Assembly (NCBI GenBank): GCA_947448625.1
Contig: CANFOT010000006.1
Location: forward strand, 1-64,000
Source: Burkholderiaceae bacterium
GTDB lineage: Bacteria; Pseudomonadota; Gammaproteobacteria; Burkholderiales; Burkholderiaceae
Direction: 5' to 3'
DNA length: 64,000 nucleotides
In this document: piece by piece, positions 1 to 8,941 of the stretch
Position numbering within the stretch: position 1 is the first letter of the stretch
How the letters are laid out: the number at the start of each line of letters is the position of its first letter
Program-made: the position numbers and the translations under genes
The notes under the pieces: model-generated
Seen by the model: only the letters and a program-made list of their open reading frames with translations
What the model was told of the DNA's origin: nothing
Database searches by the model: none

Positions 1-66
1 AAAACCATGATGGTCTTCGGTGATGCGAAGAAAGTGGTTGAAGATATGGTGAAGTCAGTTAGTTAA
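1..66 (+). CDS. pntB: NAD(P) transhydrogenase subunit beta, C-terminal end (partial)
   Basis: Only the last 21 codons and the TAA stop lie in the window. The peptide reads KTMMVFGDAKKVVEDMVKSV followed by S. The FGDAK segment close to the C-terminus is the characteristic end of the membrane-bound, proton-translocating transhydrogenase beta subunit, which binds NADP(H). The fragment is too short for domain analysis, so the call rests on this tail alone. A strong terminator hairpin follows 29 bases downstream, so the gene is probably last in its operon. Confidence 0.7.
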   Translation, partial: KTMMVFGDAKKVVEDMVKSVS

Positions 67-95
67 GCAAGTACTAAGTATTCACCCCAATAAAC

Positions 96-117
96 AACCG
101 CCTTCGGGCGGTTTTTT
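96..117 (+). terminator. Rho-independent terminator after pntB
   Basis: A 7-bp stem, AACCGCC / GGCGGTT, closes a stable TTCG tetraloop at 103-106. A run of six T residues starts at the end of the stem. This is a textbook intrinsic terminator on the plus strand. Confidence 0.9.
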
Positions 118-179
118 ATTGGTTAAGATCTATGCATGCGCCTAGAGAGCGTAAAAAATAACATTAAAACGAGACAACA

Positions 180-1145
180 ATGAATATTAAGAAATACTTA
201 CTTTTAGTAATGGGTTTGATTTGGATTGCATCCACTCAAGCTCAGAATGCCTATCCCAATCGTCCGATTCAAATGATCATGCCACTACAAGCTGGAAGCG
301 GCGTTGATATCTTGATGCGTCCCATTGCACAAAAAATGGGGGAGCAATTGGGACAAGCAATTACTATTGAAAATCTCCCCGGGGGTGCCGGCTTAATTGG
401 AGCAACCAAGGTAGCTCAAGCTAATTCTGAGGGCTATGTTTTGGGCGCCTTTAACGATAGCATTTTGACAATGCTTCCCAATCTTTATAAAAAAATTGAT
501 TACGATCCAATACAAAGTTTCACCCCCATTTCTGAAGTAGCGGCCATCACTTTTGTGATGGTGGCTAATCCCTCCTTTCCTGGAAATACAGCCGCCGATT
601 TGGTTCGAATCGCCAAAGAAAATCCTGGGAAAATTGATTACGCCTCTGGTGGTAATGGCTCCCCCCAGCATATCGGCATGGAAATTTTCCGCCAATATAC
701 TGGCGCACCTCTAGTACATATACCTTACCGTGGCGCTGCCGCAGCGGTAACCGATGTGATGGCAGGACAAGTACCCATCATGATTAGCGCACTGTCCGTA
801 GTGCTCCCGCATATTCGTGCAGGAAAGCTGAAAGTATTAGGCATTACTAGCAAAACACGTTCACCACTATTACCTAATGCCCCCACTGTTAGTGAAAGCG
901 TCAAGGGCTATGAGTTCTCTACCTGGGGAGCCCTCGTTGCACCTAAAGGTGCATCTCCAGCGCTAGTAGCGAGACTGAATGACTCACTTGCGCTAGCTTT
1001 GAAGGATCAGAAACTGCGAGATCAGCTAATACAGCAAGGCTTTGAATTTGTACCTTTAGGCCCTGATCATCTCAAAGAAATGATTGCACAGGGTTTAGTA
1101 AAGATGAAAAAAGTGATTAAGGATGGCGGCATTCAGCCCGACTGA
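180..1145 (+). CDS. Bug (TctC) family tripartite tricarboxylate receptor
   Basis: A periplasmic solute-binding protein of the Bug/TctC family, which binds carboxylates and related small acids for TTT transporters. It has 321 residues, the usual family length. Residues 1-22 form a signal peptide with probable cleavage after TQA. The mature N-terminus (YPNRPIQMIMP) and the segment IPYRGAAAAVTDVMAGQVP near residue 180 are family hallmarks. No tctA or tctB membrane gene lies nearby, so it is an orphan receptor. The converging gene downstream is an oxalate/formate-type antiporter, but a functional link is only a guess. The ligand cannot be read from the sequence. Confidence 0.88.
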   Translation: MNIKKYLLLVMGLIWIASTQAQNAYPNRPIQMIMPLQAGSGVDILMRPIAQKMGEQLGQAITIENLPGGAGLIGATKVAQANSEGYVLGAFNDSILTMLPNLYKKIDYDPIQSFTPISEVAAITFVMVANPSFPGNTAADLVRIAKENPGKIDYASGGNGSPQHIGMEIFRQYTGAPLVHIPYRGAAAAVTDVMAGQVPIMISALSVVLPHIRAGKLKVLGITSKTRSPLLPNAPTVSESVKGYEFSTWGALVAPKGASPALVARLNDSLALALKDQKLRDQLIQQGFEFVPLGPDHLKEMIAQGLVKMKKVIKDGGIQPD

Positions 1146-1174
1146 TCTCACCAAAAATATTCCTTCCCCAAAGA

Positions 1175-1201
1175 AAAAGGCTAGCAATTGCTAGCCTTTT
1201 T
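1175..1201. terminator. Bidirectional terminator between the Bug receptor and the antiporter
   Basis: A perfect 18-base palindrome (GGCTAGCAATTGCTAGCC, 1179-1196) is preceded by five A and followed by five T residues. It can end transcription of both converging genes. Confidence 0.85.
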
Positions 1202-1238
1202 ACCGAGTAAGCTAAATTAAATGATTAACTTCTCTTGT

Positions 1239-2507
1239 TTATGCAGCTTGTGACTTTAGATACTTTGCACGCATTGGACGCAATACAAAGAATGCCAGAA
1301 TAGCAGCCGTTGCATCTAAAGCAATCATGATTGCAAATACCGGAATCCAGCTCTCAGTCACGCCATGGATGTAAGCTGCAATGGGGCCGCCAATAATGGA
1401 GCCTACGCCTTGAGCCATGTACAAGAAGCCATAGTTAGTTGTTGCATGCTTTTGACCAAAAGTATCTGTCAATGTGGATGGGAATAAGGAAAAAATCTCG
1501 CCCCAACCAAAGAACACAATACCTGACAAGATAACGAACATCACAGGGTCAGAACGGGTCATTACCCAGAAGAACATTGCTACCGCCTCAAGACCAAATG
1601 CAATAGTCATGGTGTATTCGCGACCAATCTTATCTGAGACCCAACCAAATAATGGGCGAGTTAAGCCATTGGTTACTCGGTCAATGGTCAATGCCAAAGG
1701 CAATGCAGCCATTCCAAAAACCATTGCTGTAGTAATTCCAAAGTCTTTTGCAAACGCTCCCATCTGAGAAATTACCATCAAACCCGATGTGGACATCATC
1801 GACATCATCAAGAACATCAACCAAAAAACTGGGGTCTTGAGCATGACTTTGGGAGCAACTCCAGATGCAGCGGCCTCAATTTGACCGGCAGTCTGAACAC
1901 GGTCAGCATGCGGTACTCGAATACCCTGCGCAGCTAGCAAACCAACAGCGCCAATGATGTAACCAAAGAATGTCAAAGTGCCCTGTAAGCCACTCTCAGT
2001 CAAGCTAGTGGCAATAGGGAATGTGGTTAATAGTGCGCCAATGCCGTAACCAGCAGCAACCATACCGACCGCAAACCCACGATTATTGGGGAACCAACGC
2101 ACCATCAGACCTACAACACCAATGTAAACAATACCGGTACCCAAACCACCAAGCACACCATAAGTAATGTAGAGGTTAGAAACTGTTGTGAGATTGGCCG
2201 ACAGAACCCAGCTAAGACCAGTCAAAATTGTGCCAATGGACAGCAAAAGACGAGGCCCGAACTTATCAACCAAATAACCTTGAAATGGAGAGAAGAAGGT
2301 TTGCAGCACAATCAAAATGGAGAAGGTGACTTGCAACTCTGTCAGTGTCACTCCAAGCTGACCCATAATGGGCTTAGTAAATAAAGCCCAGACATACTGC
2401 GGGCTTGATATAGACATCATACAAATGACGCCTAGGGCCAATTGGACCCATTTGGACTTAAGGGGGTTGGTGCTAGCAGGTGCCGCACCCATTGCTGCTG
2501 AACTCAT
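1239..2507 (-). CDS. Major facilitator transporter, oxalate/formate antiporter (OFA) family
   Basis: A 422-residue inner-membrane protein with about 12 hydrophobic segments, the normal MFS length. The loop-2 motif YLVDKFGPRLLL (near residue 78) and its second-half copy GWVSDKIGRE mark it as MFS. The N-terminal region with SSPQYVWALF followed by a QVTFSI segment resembles OxlT-type anion exchangers, which swap oxalate for formate or move other small carboxylates. The start is supported by AAGGAG placed 7 bases upstream of the ATG. An inverted repeat (2606-2635) lies about 100 bases upstream. No oxalate-degrading frc/oxc genes are in the window, so the substrate is open. Confidence 0.8.
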   Translation of the reverse strand: MSSAAMGAAPASTNPLKSKWVQLALGVICMMSISSPQYVWALFTKPIMGQLGVTLTELQVTFSILIVLQTFFSPFQGYLVDKFGPRLLLSIGTILTGLSWVLSANLTTVSNLYITYGVLGGLGTGIVYIGVVGLMVRWFPNNRGFAVGMVAAGYGIGALLTTFPIATSLTESGLQGTLTFFGYIIGAVGLLAAQGIRVPHADRVQTAGQIEAAASGVAPKVMLKTPVFWLMFLMMSMMSTSGLMVISQMGAFAKDFGITTAMVFGMAALPLALTIDRVTNGLTRPLFGWVSDKIGREYTMTIAFGLEAVAMFFWVMTRSDPVMFVILSGIVFFGWGEIFSLFPSTLTDTFGQKHATTNYGFLYMAQGVGSIIGGPIAAYIHGVTESWIPVFAIMIALDATAAILAFFVLRPMRAKYLKSQAA

Positions 2508-2605
2508 AAACGTCTCCTTATTTTTTTAACTGCGAATACCAAAACAAATTTGATGAGCTATTTTCACCCCGAGCATTCAGGTGTTTGCCTACAACATCAC
2601 TGCTT

Positions 2606-2635
2606 TGGTGCAAACAGCATACAGCCGTTGCACCA
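2606..2635. promoter_or_regulatory. Inverted repeat upstream of the OFA antiporter, possible operator
   Basis: Two 8-bp arms, TGGTGCAA (2606-2613) and TTGCACCA (2628-2635), are perfect reverse complements separated by 14 bases. The repeat sits about 100 bases upstream of the antiporter start and just beyond the groEL terminator. It has no T-run, so it does not look like a terminator. A dimeric regulator site is plausible, but no protein is identified. Confidence 0.4.
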
Positions 2636-2644
2636 TTTTGGGTA

Positions 2645-2678
2645 ATAAAAAAGCGCCTGGTCTTTTGAACCAGGCGCT
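2645..2678 (-). terminator. Rho-independent terminator of groESL
   Basis: A 10-bp stem AGCGCCTGGT / ACCAGGCGCT (2652-2661 and 2669-2678) encloses a 7-base loop. Read on the minus strand it is followed by a run of T residues. It lies 41 bases beyond the groEL stop. Confidence 0.9.
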
Positions 2679-2718
2679 CTTGTTTCTACAGCTTGATAGC
2701 TGAGGAAATTACCGGCAA

Positions 2719-4386
<1,668 letters not shown>

Positions 4387-4397
4387 TTAGGTAGCGA

Positions 4398-4688
4398 TTA
4401 CTTCTGTACAACAGCCATGATGTCTTCTTCGCGCATTACGAGAAGCTCATCGCTGCCGACCTTAACTGTTTGACCTGCATATTTGCCAAATAACACGCGA
4501 TCGCCAACCTTGACGTCTGGTGCATTTAACTTGCCGCTGTCATCACGCTTGCCTGGGCCAACTGCCAATACTTCACCTTGGTCTGGCTTTTCAGCAGCAG
4601 CATCCGGAATGATGATTCCAGAGGCAGTTTTTGATTCTTGATCTAAACGTTTAATGATTACGCGATCATGTAAAGGACGCAGATTCAT
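4398..4688 (-). CDS. groS: Co-chaperonin GroES
   Basis: A 96-residue protein of standard length that caps the GroEL cage. The sequence begins [15 protein letters not shown], and the mobile loop [14 protein letters not shown] at residues 18-31 is the part that contacts GroEL. An AGGAG ribosome site precedes the ATG. It is the first gene of groESL. The long leader (about 130 bases from the predicted start site) carries the CIRCE operator. Confidence 0.98.
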   Translation of the reverse strand: MNLRPLHDRVIIKRLDQESKTASGIIIPDAAAEKPDQGEVLAVGPGKRDDSGKLNAPDVKVGDRVLFGKYAGQTVKVGSDELLVMREEDIMAVVQK

Positions 4689-4797
4689 TCCTTCTCCTAT
4701 GTTAGTAAGTGTTAACTAATTAAAAAACCAATATAAATCAATGTGTTGCAATCTCTTAACACGAAGGCAGCAAGCTTTTAAATTGAATAAGCCTGCT

Positions 4798-4824
4798 TTA
4801 GCACTCGCGTGTAGGGAGTGCTGA
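4798..4824. promoter_or_regulatory. CIRCE element (HrcA operator) of groESL
   Basis: TTAGCACTC (4798-4806), a 9-base spacer, then GAGTGCTGA (4816-4824). This matches the CIRCE consensus TTAGCACTC-N9-GAGTGCTAA with one mismatch. It lies 110 bases upstream of groES, at and just downstream of the predicted -10 box, where HrcA would block transcription at normal temperature. hrcA itself is not in the window. Confidence 0.92.
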
Positions 4825-4853
4825 TTATATAGGTCTGATTCCAGGGATTTCAA
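4824..4853 (-). promoter_or_regulatory. sigma70-type promoter of groESL
   Basis: On the minus strand TTGAAA (4848-4853) and a perfect TATAAT (4824-4829) are separated by 18 bases. The -10 box abuts the CIRCE element. The -35 region also reads CTTGAAA, which is the -35 consensus of the heat-shock factor sigma32. The -10 region does not clearly match sigma32, so dual control is only possible. Confidence 0.75.
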
Positions 4854-4872
4854 GAGCAAAATTGCCTTAAAT

Positions 4873-4929
4873 TTCAAAAGGACTTCCCGCACTTTCTATA
4901 ATTGAGGGTGCAAGTAGGTAGATTCCTAC
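4873..4929 (+). promoter_or_regulatory. Probable promoter and inverted repeat upstream of the EAL/response regulator/kinase operon
   Basis: A perfect TATAAT (4897-4902) has a weak TTCAAA -35 candidate 18 bases upstream (4873-4878). Twelve bases after the -10 box, GTAGG (4914-4918) and CCTAC (4925-4929) form an inverted repeat with a 6-base spacer, overlapping or just following the expected start site. It could be an operator or a 5' hairpin. The rest of the 317-base gap between groES and this operon holds only the groESL control elements. Confidence 0.4.
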
Positions 4930-5005
4930 ATATAAATAAGCCTTAAGCCCTTACCGCTCCAATCCGTCCTGCCTAGACTGGCTATTCAATGATTGGAGAA
5001 TGCTG

Positions 5006-5833
5006 ATGAGCCCGAAATCCCGGCTGTATACGCTTGTAAAGGCTTGGAAGAACAAACCCTTCCAAGAAGTGCGCGACGCCTGTGGCCAACCTTGGCTTGG
5101 CCTTAATAGCGAAGCGCTCGAAGAACACCAATCCTGGTCCCAGCGACAAGCGATTAGCAATGAACCCATCTTTAACAAGCAAGGAAGCAAACTGACGAGT
5201 TCTTTATTTAGGCCATTACTGACCGCCACCGATACGCAACTCCTGAGACTATTCATGGAGGGTTTAGACACTATTACGTATTGGTACCGGAGTGGTCGCT
5301 TTATTCCGGGCATCTTACCTCTGCCTGCACAACACCTCGCATCCAGCAACTTCATAGATGCATTAAGCGACCTCATCCTGAACTCTCGACTACCTGTCGG
5401 CCTTGTGAACCTAGGAGTACACAAACTCAATGACGCTCATTCCACAGACTCTTGTATGGAGGGCCTATTACGAATGCGTCGTCTTGGCGTCTTAATCCAT
5501 CTTCTGAATTTTTCTGGGGCTAGCACGCAAATTCACTGGATTGAAGCCATGGAGCCAGAGGGCATTCATATCGAGATGGGGCAATTCCGAGTCAACGGCT
5601 TGCCAATCGAAATGCTTTCTCTTGGCCAGAAATTTCAAACCCAAATCTACGCCAGCAACATCACCCTGGTGAAGGATTTAGAAAATGTAATGGCAATGGG
5701 AGCGCACCACAGCTATGGCGGACTCATGATGCCACCAGTAAGCCGACATCAAATGCTACACATGAGCGATAGCCGCATCGCTAAGGCCATTTTTTCGCTG
5801 CACCCTCATAAAAACCCAAATGGAGACAAGTAA
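5006..5833 (+). CDS. Degenerate EAL-domain protein, BvgR-like
   Basis: A 275-residue soluble protein. Residues 80-246 follow the layout of an EAL (c-di-GMP phosphodiesterase) domain: WYRSGRFIPGILPLP, LPVGLVNLGVHK, MRRLGVLIHLLNFSG and a final ENVMAMGAHHSYGGLMMPP. The catalytic signatures are missing. The EAL motif is not visible, DDFG is replaced by LNFS (about residue 168) and the AEGVE region reads ASNIT (about 216). It probably binds a partner or nucleotide rather than cleaving c-di-GMP. The start at 5006 is preferred over 5000 because GGAG (4995-4998) is 7 bases away. Its stop overlaps the next ATG by one base. In Bordetella, the EAL protein BvgR is encoded beside bvgAS. Confidence 0.65.
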   Translation: MSPKSRLYTLVKAWKNKPFQEVRDACGQPWLGLNSEALEEHQSWSQRQAISNEPIFNKQGSKLTSSLFRPLLTATDTQLLRLFMEGLDTITYWYRSGRFIPGILPLPAQHLASSNFIDALSDLILNSRLPVGLVNLGVHKLNDAHSTDSCMEGLLRMRRLGVLIHLLNFSGASTQIHWIEAMEPEGIHIEMGQFRVNGLPIEMLSLGQKFQTQIYASNITLVKDLENVMAMGAHHSYGGLMMPPVSRHQMLHMSDSRIAKAIFSLHPHKNPNGDK

Positions 5834-6456
5834 TGAGAAAACGCGTGATGTTGGTAGATGACCATCCAGCTATGCTGATGGCATTAAAAAGTATGTTGCA
5901 GGATCAGTTGCTATTTGAGATAGCGGGACAGGCGCAAAACGGTGAAGAATGTCTGCGCTCAATCAAAGAAGTTAATCCCAATATGGTGATTTTAGATTTG
6001 GATATGCCCAAGACGGATGGGTTTGATGTAATCCGCCGGATTGGCTTGATGCATCCAGAGGTTCGCATTCTGGTTTTATCTAGTCTAGATGAGGCAGTCT
6101 ATGGCGGCCGAGTGAGATCCTTGGGTGCGCATGGTTTTGTTAATAAGACCGCAGGGGCTGATGTTATTTTGGCTGCATGCGTTGCTATCTCGCAGGGGTA
6201 TACGTTTTTCACGCACGGGAAGAATGGCAATACCTCTCTTAGCGATAACGACAAATTGGCACTGATATCTGATCGTGAATTGCAAGTCATGAAGTATCTC
6301 GGCAAAGGCAATACGAACCAGCAGATATCGGACCTACTGCATATTAGCAATAAGACGGTGGCAACTTACAAGACTAGAGTCTTTGACAAACTAGGCATTA
6401 ACAATATTGCTGATTTGATCTTGTTCTGTCGCATGAATAACATCATCGAAAGCTAA
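5833..6456 (+). CDS. Response regulator, NarL/FixJ (LuxR) type, BvgA-like
   Basis: A 207-residue two-domain transcription regulator. The receiver domain (residues 1-122) has the acidic pair D9-D10, the phospho-acceptor D55 in LDLDMP, S83/S84 and K105. The LuxR-type helix-turn-helix domain (146-205) contains SDRELQVMKYLGKG and ISNKTVATYKTRVFDKLG, which closely recalls BvgA and EvgA. The ATG overlaps the TAA of the upstream EAL gene (TAATG), so translation is coupled. The hybrid kinase starts 7 bases after its stop. The kinase's HPt domain is the expected phosphodonor. Its target genes cannot be read here. Confidence 0.9.
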   Translation: MRKRVMLVDDHPAMLMALKSMLQDQLLFEIAGQAQNGEECLRSIKEVNPNMVILDLDMPKTDGFDVIRRIGLMHPEVRILVLSSLDEAVYGGRVRSLGAHGFVNKTAGADVILAACVAISQGYTFFTHGKNGNTSLSDNDKLALISDRELQVMKYLGKGNTNQQISDLLHISNKTVATYKTRVFDKLGINNIADLILFCRMNNIIES

Positions 6457-6463
6457 AACAAGT

Positions 6464-8893
6464 ATGCATCGATTCATATTGAAAACAGTATTCACAATCT
6501 GCTGCCTCTATGCAGGACTGGCTCATGCTGGGCCCTTTAGTGCTGGAGAACAATCATGGATCGATGCCCACCCAGTAGTGCGATTTAGCATTCACGAGAA
6601 ATATGCGCCCTACCTGAATGAATCCAGCAACCCAAAACAAGTGGGGGTATTTAAATCATTACTAGTAAAACTGGAAGAATGCACCCGTCAGAAATTTGTG
6701 CCAGTGTGGAGAAAAACAGATCAAGAGGGCCTCAAGCAACTTAGTAAAGGCGAGGTGAATTTCATCATGGATCCGCCAAACATTAATGACCATGTATTGC
6801 AATTTGGCTCACTTTCAGAGGCGGTCTTTTGGGGGCATGATGCTGTTGTTACTAAAGGGTCAAACAAACTGGATTCGCCCAACTCAAGACTTGGGTACTT
6901 CGATCGAGGTCTTGAGAATGGACCTTCTGGAGTTGATACCAGCGGCGAAAGCAAAGCAATTCATTCTCCCCATGACCTCATTCAATCCCTTATTAAAAGC
7001 GATATTGAAGCGCTGGTCATGCCCATCCGCCTAGCCCATCAACTGATACAGGAATCTCAAAATTCAGACTTAAAAATAGATGGCCTATACAATCGCGAAC
7101 CCTTTGCCTATCGCTGGTTAATCTCAGATCAAGATGCACCCCTGCACGATGTATTGGGGCACTTCTTAGATGACTTGGATCCTATTGCATCACGCCAGCT
7201 ATTTGCATTGGGCGATGAATCCAAGCCAAGATCAAGCATATTGCCTTGGCTCAGCGCAGTCCTGATTTTCAGTATTGGCGGGGTGATGTTTTATCAACTT
7301 CAAAGAAAGTATTTCCGTCAGAAACAAGCTACTCTTGAATTGCTGCACTCCAAGGAGTTGGCTGAAAAAGCGAATGCAGCTAAATCTGCATTTTTGGCAA
7401 CTATGAGCCATGAAATTCGTACGCCGATGAATGCTATCTTGGGCGTTCAAGAGCTACTACTTGGTAGCACGCAATTTCCTATAAAAGATAAGTCCCTATT
7501 AAAGAGCGCCCAAGCTTCGGCTGAATCTCTTTTGGGCATGCTCAATCAAGTATTAGATATTTCCAAAATCGAGGCTGGCAAACTCACGCTCAATCTAGAG
7601 CCTTGCAATCCACATCAATTGATTATGGATATTCATGCAGCATTTTCTACAGTAGCCAAGAAACAGAATCTGCTGCTCCACACCACGATTGATCCCAGGA
7701 TCGCTGAAGTACTCATGATTGACTCCTTGCGTCTGCGCCAAATTCTTCAGAATTTACTCAGCAATGCAATTAAATTCACCGCCGAAGGTGAGGTGTATTT
7801 TTCTATTACCGTCCTCGCGGATGATCATGCCGGCCAACTGCTCGAGTTCAGGGTAATCGATACTGGGGTAGGCATGGGCAGCGATCAAATCAAATTAGCC
7901 CTGCAAGCTTTTGAGCAATTGCCTGCTACACAAGAGTCTTACCAATCGGAGCAAAAGAGGGGTACGGGGCTTGGGCTCACTATTACCAATCACTTGGTGA
8001 ACTCCATGAACAGTCACCTCTACTTTGAAAGTGCCCCAGGCTTTGGCAGTAATGTTCACTTTGCAGTTGCCTTTCCCAGAACCAGTGTTGCCGCTCCACA
8101 GGCCGCATGCTTTGATTCACTCGCAGCAGCATCCAGAAGCTTAATCTCTAAAAGGTCAGGTCGAAATAATTGCACTATTGAAGCTTTAGTAGTTGAAGAC
8201 CACCCAGCCAGCCGCCAAATTTTGTCGCTGCAATTAGAGGCTCTAGGAATCAATACTTGCGTTTGTGAGAATGCAGCTGTGGCGCTGGAGTTAATGAAAG
8301 ATCATCATTTTGATCTGATGCTGACAGATCAATCGATGCCCGGAATGCAAGGCTCCGAGCTAGCTAAAAAAATCCGCTCCCTAGGAAATCGTGACTTAAT
8401 CATTATTGGTGTTACAGCAGATATCTACGCCCTAGACTCGCGCCATCAATTTTTATCATCCGGTATGAATGGCGTACTTATCAAGCCACTAAGCTTGAGC
8501 GCTCTGGAGAATGAGCTTATGCGATATTTTGAATCTCGCCAAGACCCCCTCTGCACCGATGAGGTCTACTTATTTGACGCCTTCTCCAATCTTATTAAAG
8601 ACGATCCCCAGCAAATCACGGTGATCTTGGAAGAAATTGAAAAGGTTCATCTAGATGCTTTGAGTCAATTATGCTCAGATGGCAATCAAGCTTTAATTGA
8701 TGAGGTGCGCTTTCGGAGCTTAGTTCATAAAGTCAAAGGCGGGGCACAGCTCTTGCAAGCCACTAAATTCATCAAGACCTGCGAATCACTTGAAGTTGAC
8801 GGACCACTTACAGAGCGCGTTGAGCGATTCATCACTCTCCTGGAAGAACAAAACCATACTATCGAGACTTATAAGAATAGGCAGTGGCAGTAA
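6464..8893 (+). CDS. Unorthodox hybrid sensor histidine kinase, BvgS/EvgS type
   Basis: An 809-residue inner-membrane sensor with a four-step phosphorelay. Residues 1-22 are a signal peptide. About 28-255 form one periplasmic SBP_bac_3 (Venus flytrap) domain, beginning with the typical EQSWIDAHPVVRFSI segment. A single membrane segment spans about 260-280. HisKA has H316 in FLATMSHEIRTPMNAI. HATPase carries NAIKF, DTGVGM (466-471) and GTGLGL. The receiver has D622 in TDQSMP and the C-terminal HPt has H755 in VHKVKGG. Bordetella BvgS has two flytrap domains and a PAS domain; here there is one flytrap and no evident PAS. No ribosome site is obvious, so translation is likely coupled to the regulator 7 bases upstream. 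Confidence 0.92.
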   Translation: MHRFILKTVFTICCLYAGLAHAGPFSAGEQSWIDAHPVVRFSIHEKYAPYLNESSNPKQVGVFKSLLVKLEECTRQKFVPVWRKTDQEGLKQLSKGEVNFIMDPPNINDHVLQFGSLSEAVFWGHDAVVTKGSNKLDSPNSRLGYFDRGLENGPSGVDTSGESKAIHSPHDLIQSLIKSDIEALVMPIRLAHQLIQESQNSDLKIDGLYNREPFAYRWLISDQDAPLHDVLGHFLDDLDPIASRQLFALGDESKPRSSILPWLSAVLIFSIGGVMFYQLQRKYFRQKQATLELLHSKELAEKANAAKSAFLATMSHEIRTPMNAILGVQELLLGSTQFPIKDKSLLKSAQASAESLLGMLNQVLDISKIEAGKLTLNLEPCNPHQLIMDIHAAFSTVAKKQNLLLHTTIDPRIAEVLMIDSLRLRQILQNLLSNAIKFTAEGEVYFSITVLADDHAGQLLEFRVIDTGVGMGSDQIKLALQAFEQLPATQESYQSEQKRGTGLGLTITNHLVNSMNSHLYFESAPGFGSNVHFAVAFPRTSVAAPQAACFDSLAAASRSLISKRSGRNNCTIEALVVEDHPASRQILSLQLEALGINTCVCENAAVALELMKDHHFDLMLTDQSMPGMQGSELAKKIRSLGNRDLIIIGVTADIYALDSRHQFLSSGMNGVLIKPLSLSALENELMRYFESRQDPLCTDEVYLFDAFSNLIKDDPQQITVILEEIEKVHLDALSQLCSDGNQALIDEVRFRSLVHKVKGGAQLLQATKFIKTCESLEVDGPLTERVERFITLLEEQNHTIETYKNRQWQ

Positions 8894-8941
8894 TTTCGGG
8901 CAGTCCTGGGGCCTTGCACGCCAAGGTTTATCCTATGAGGA

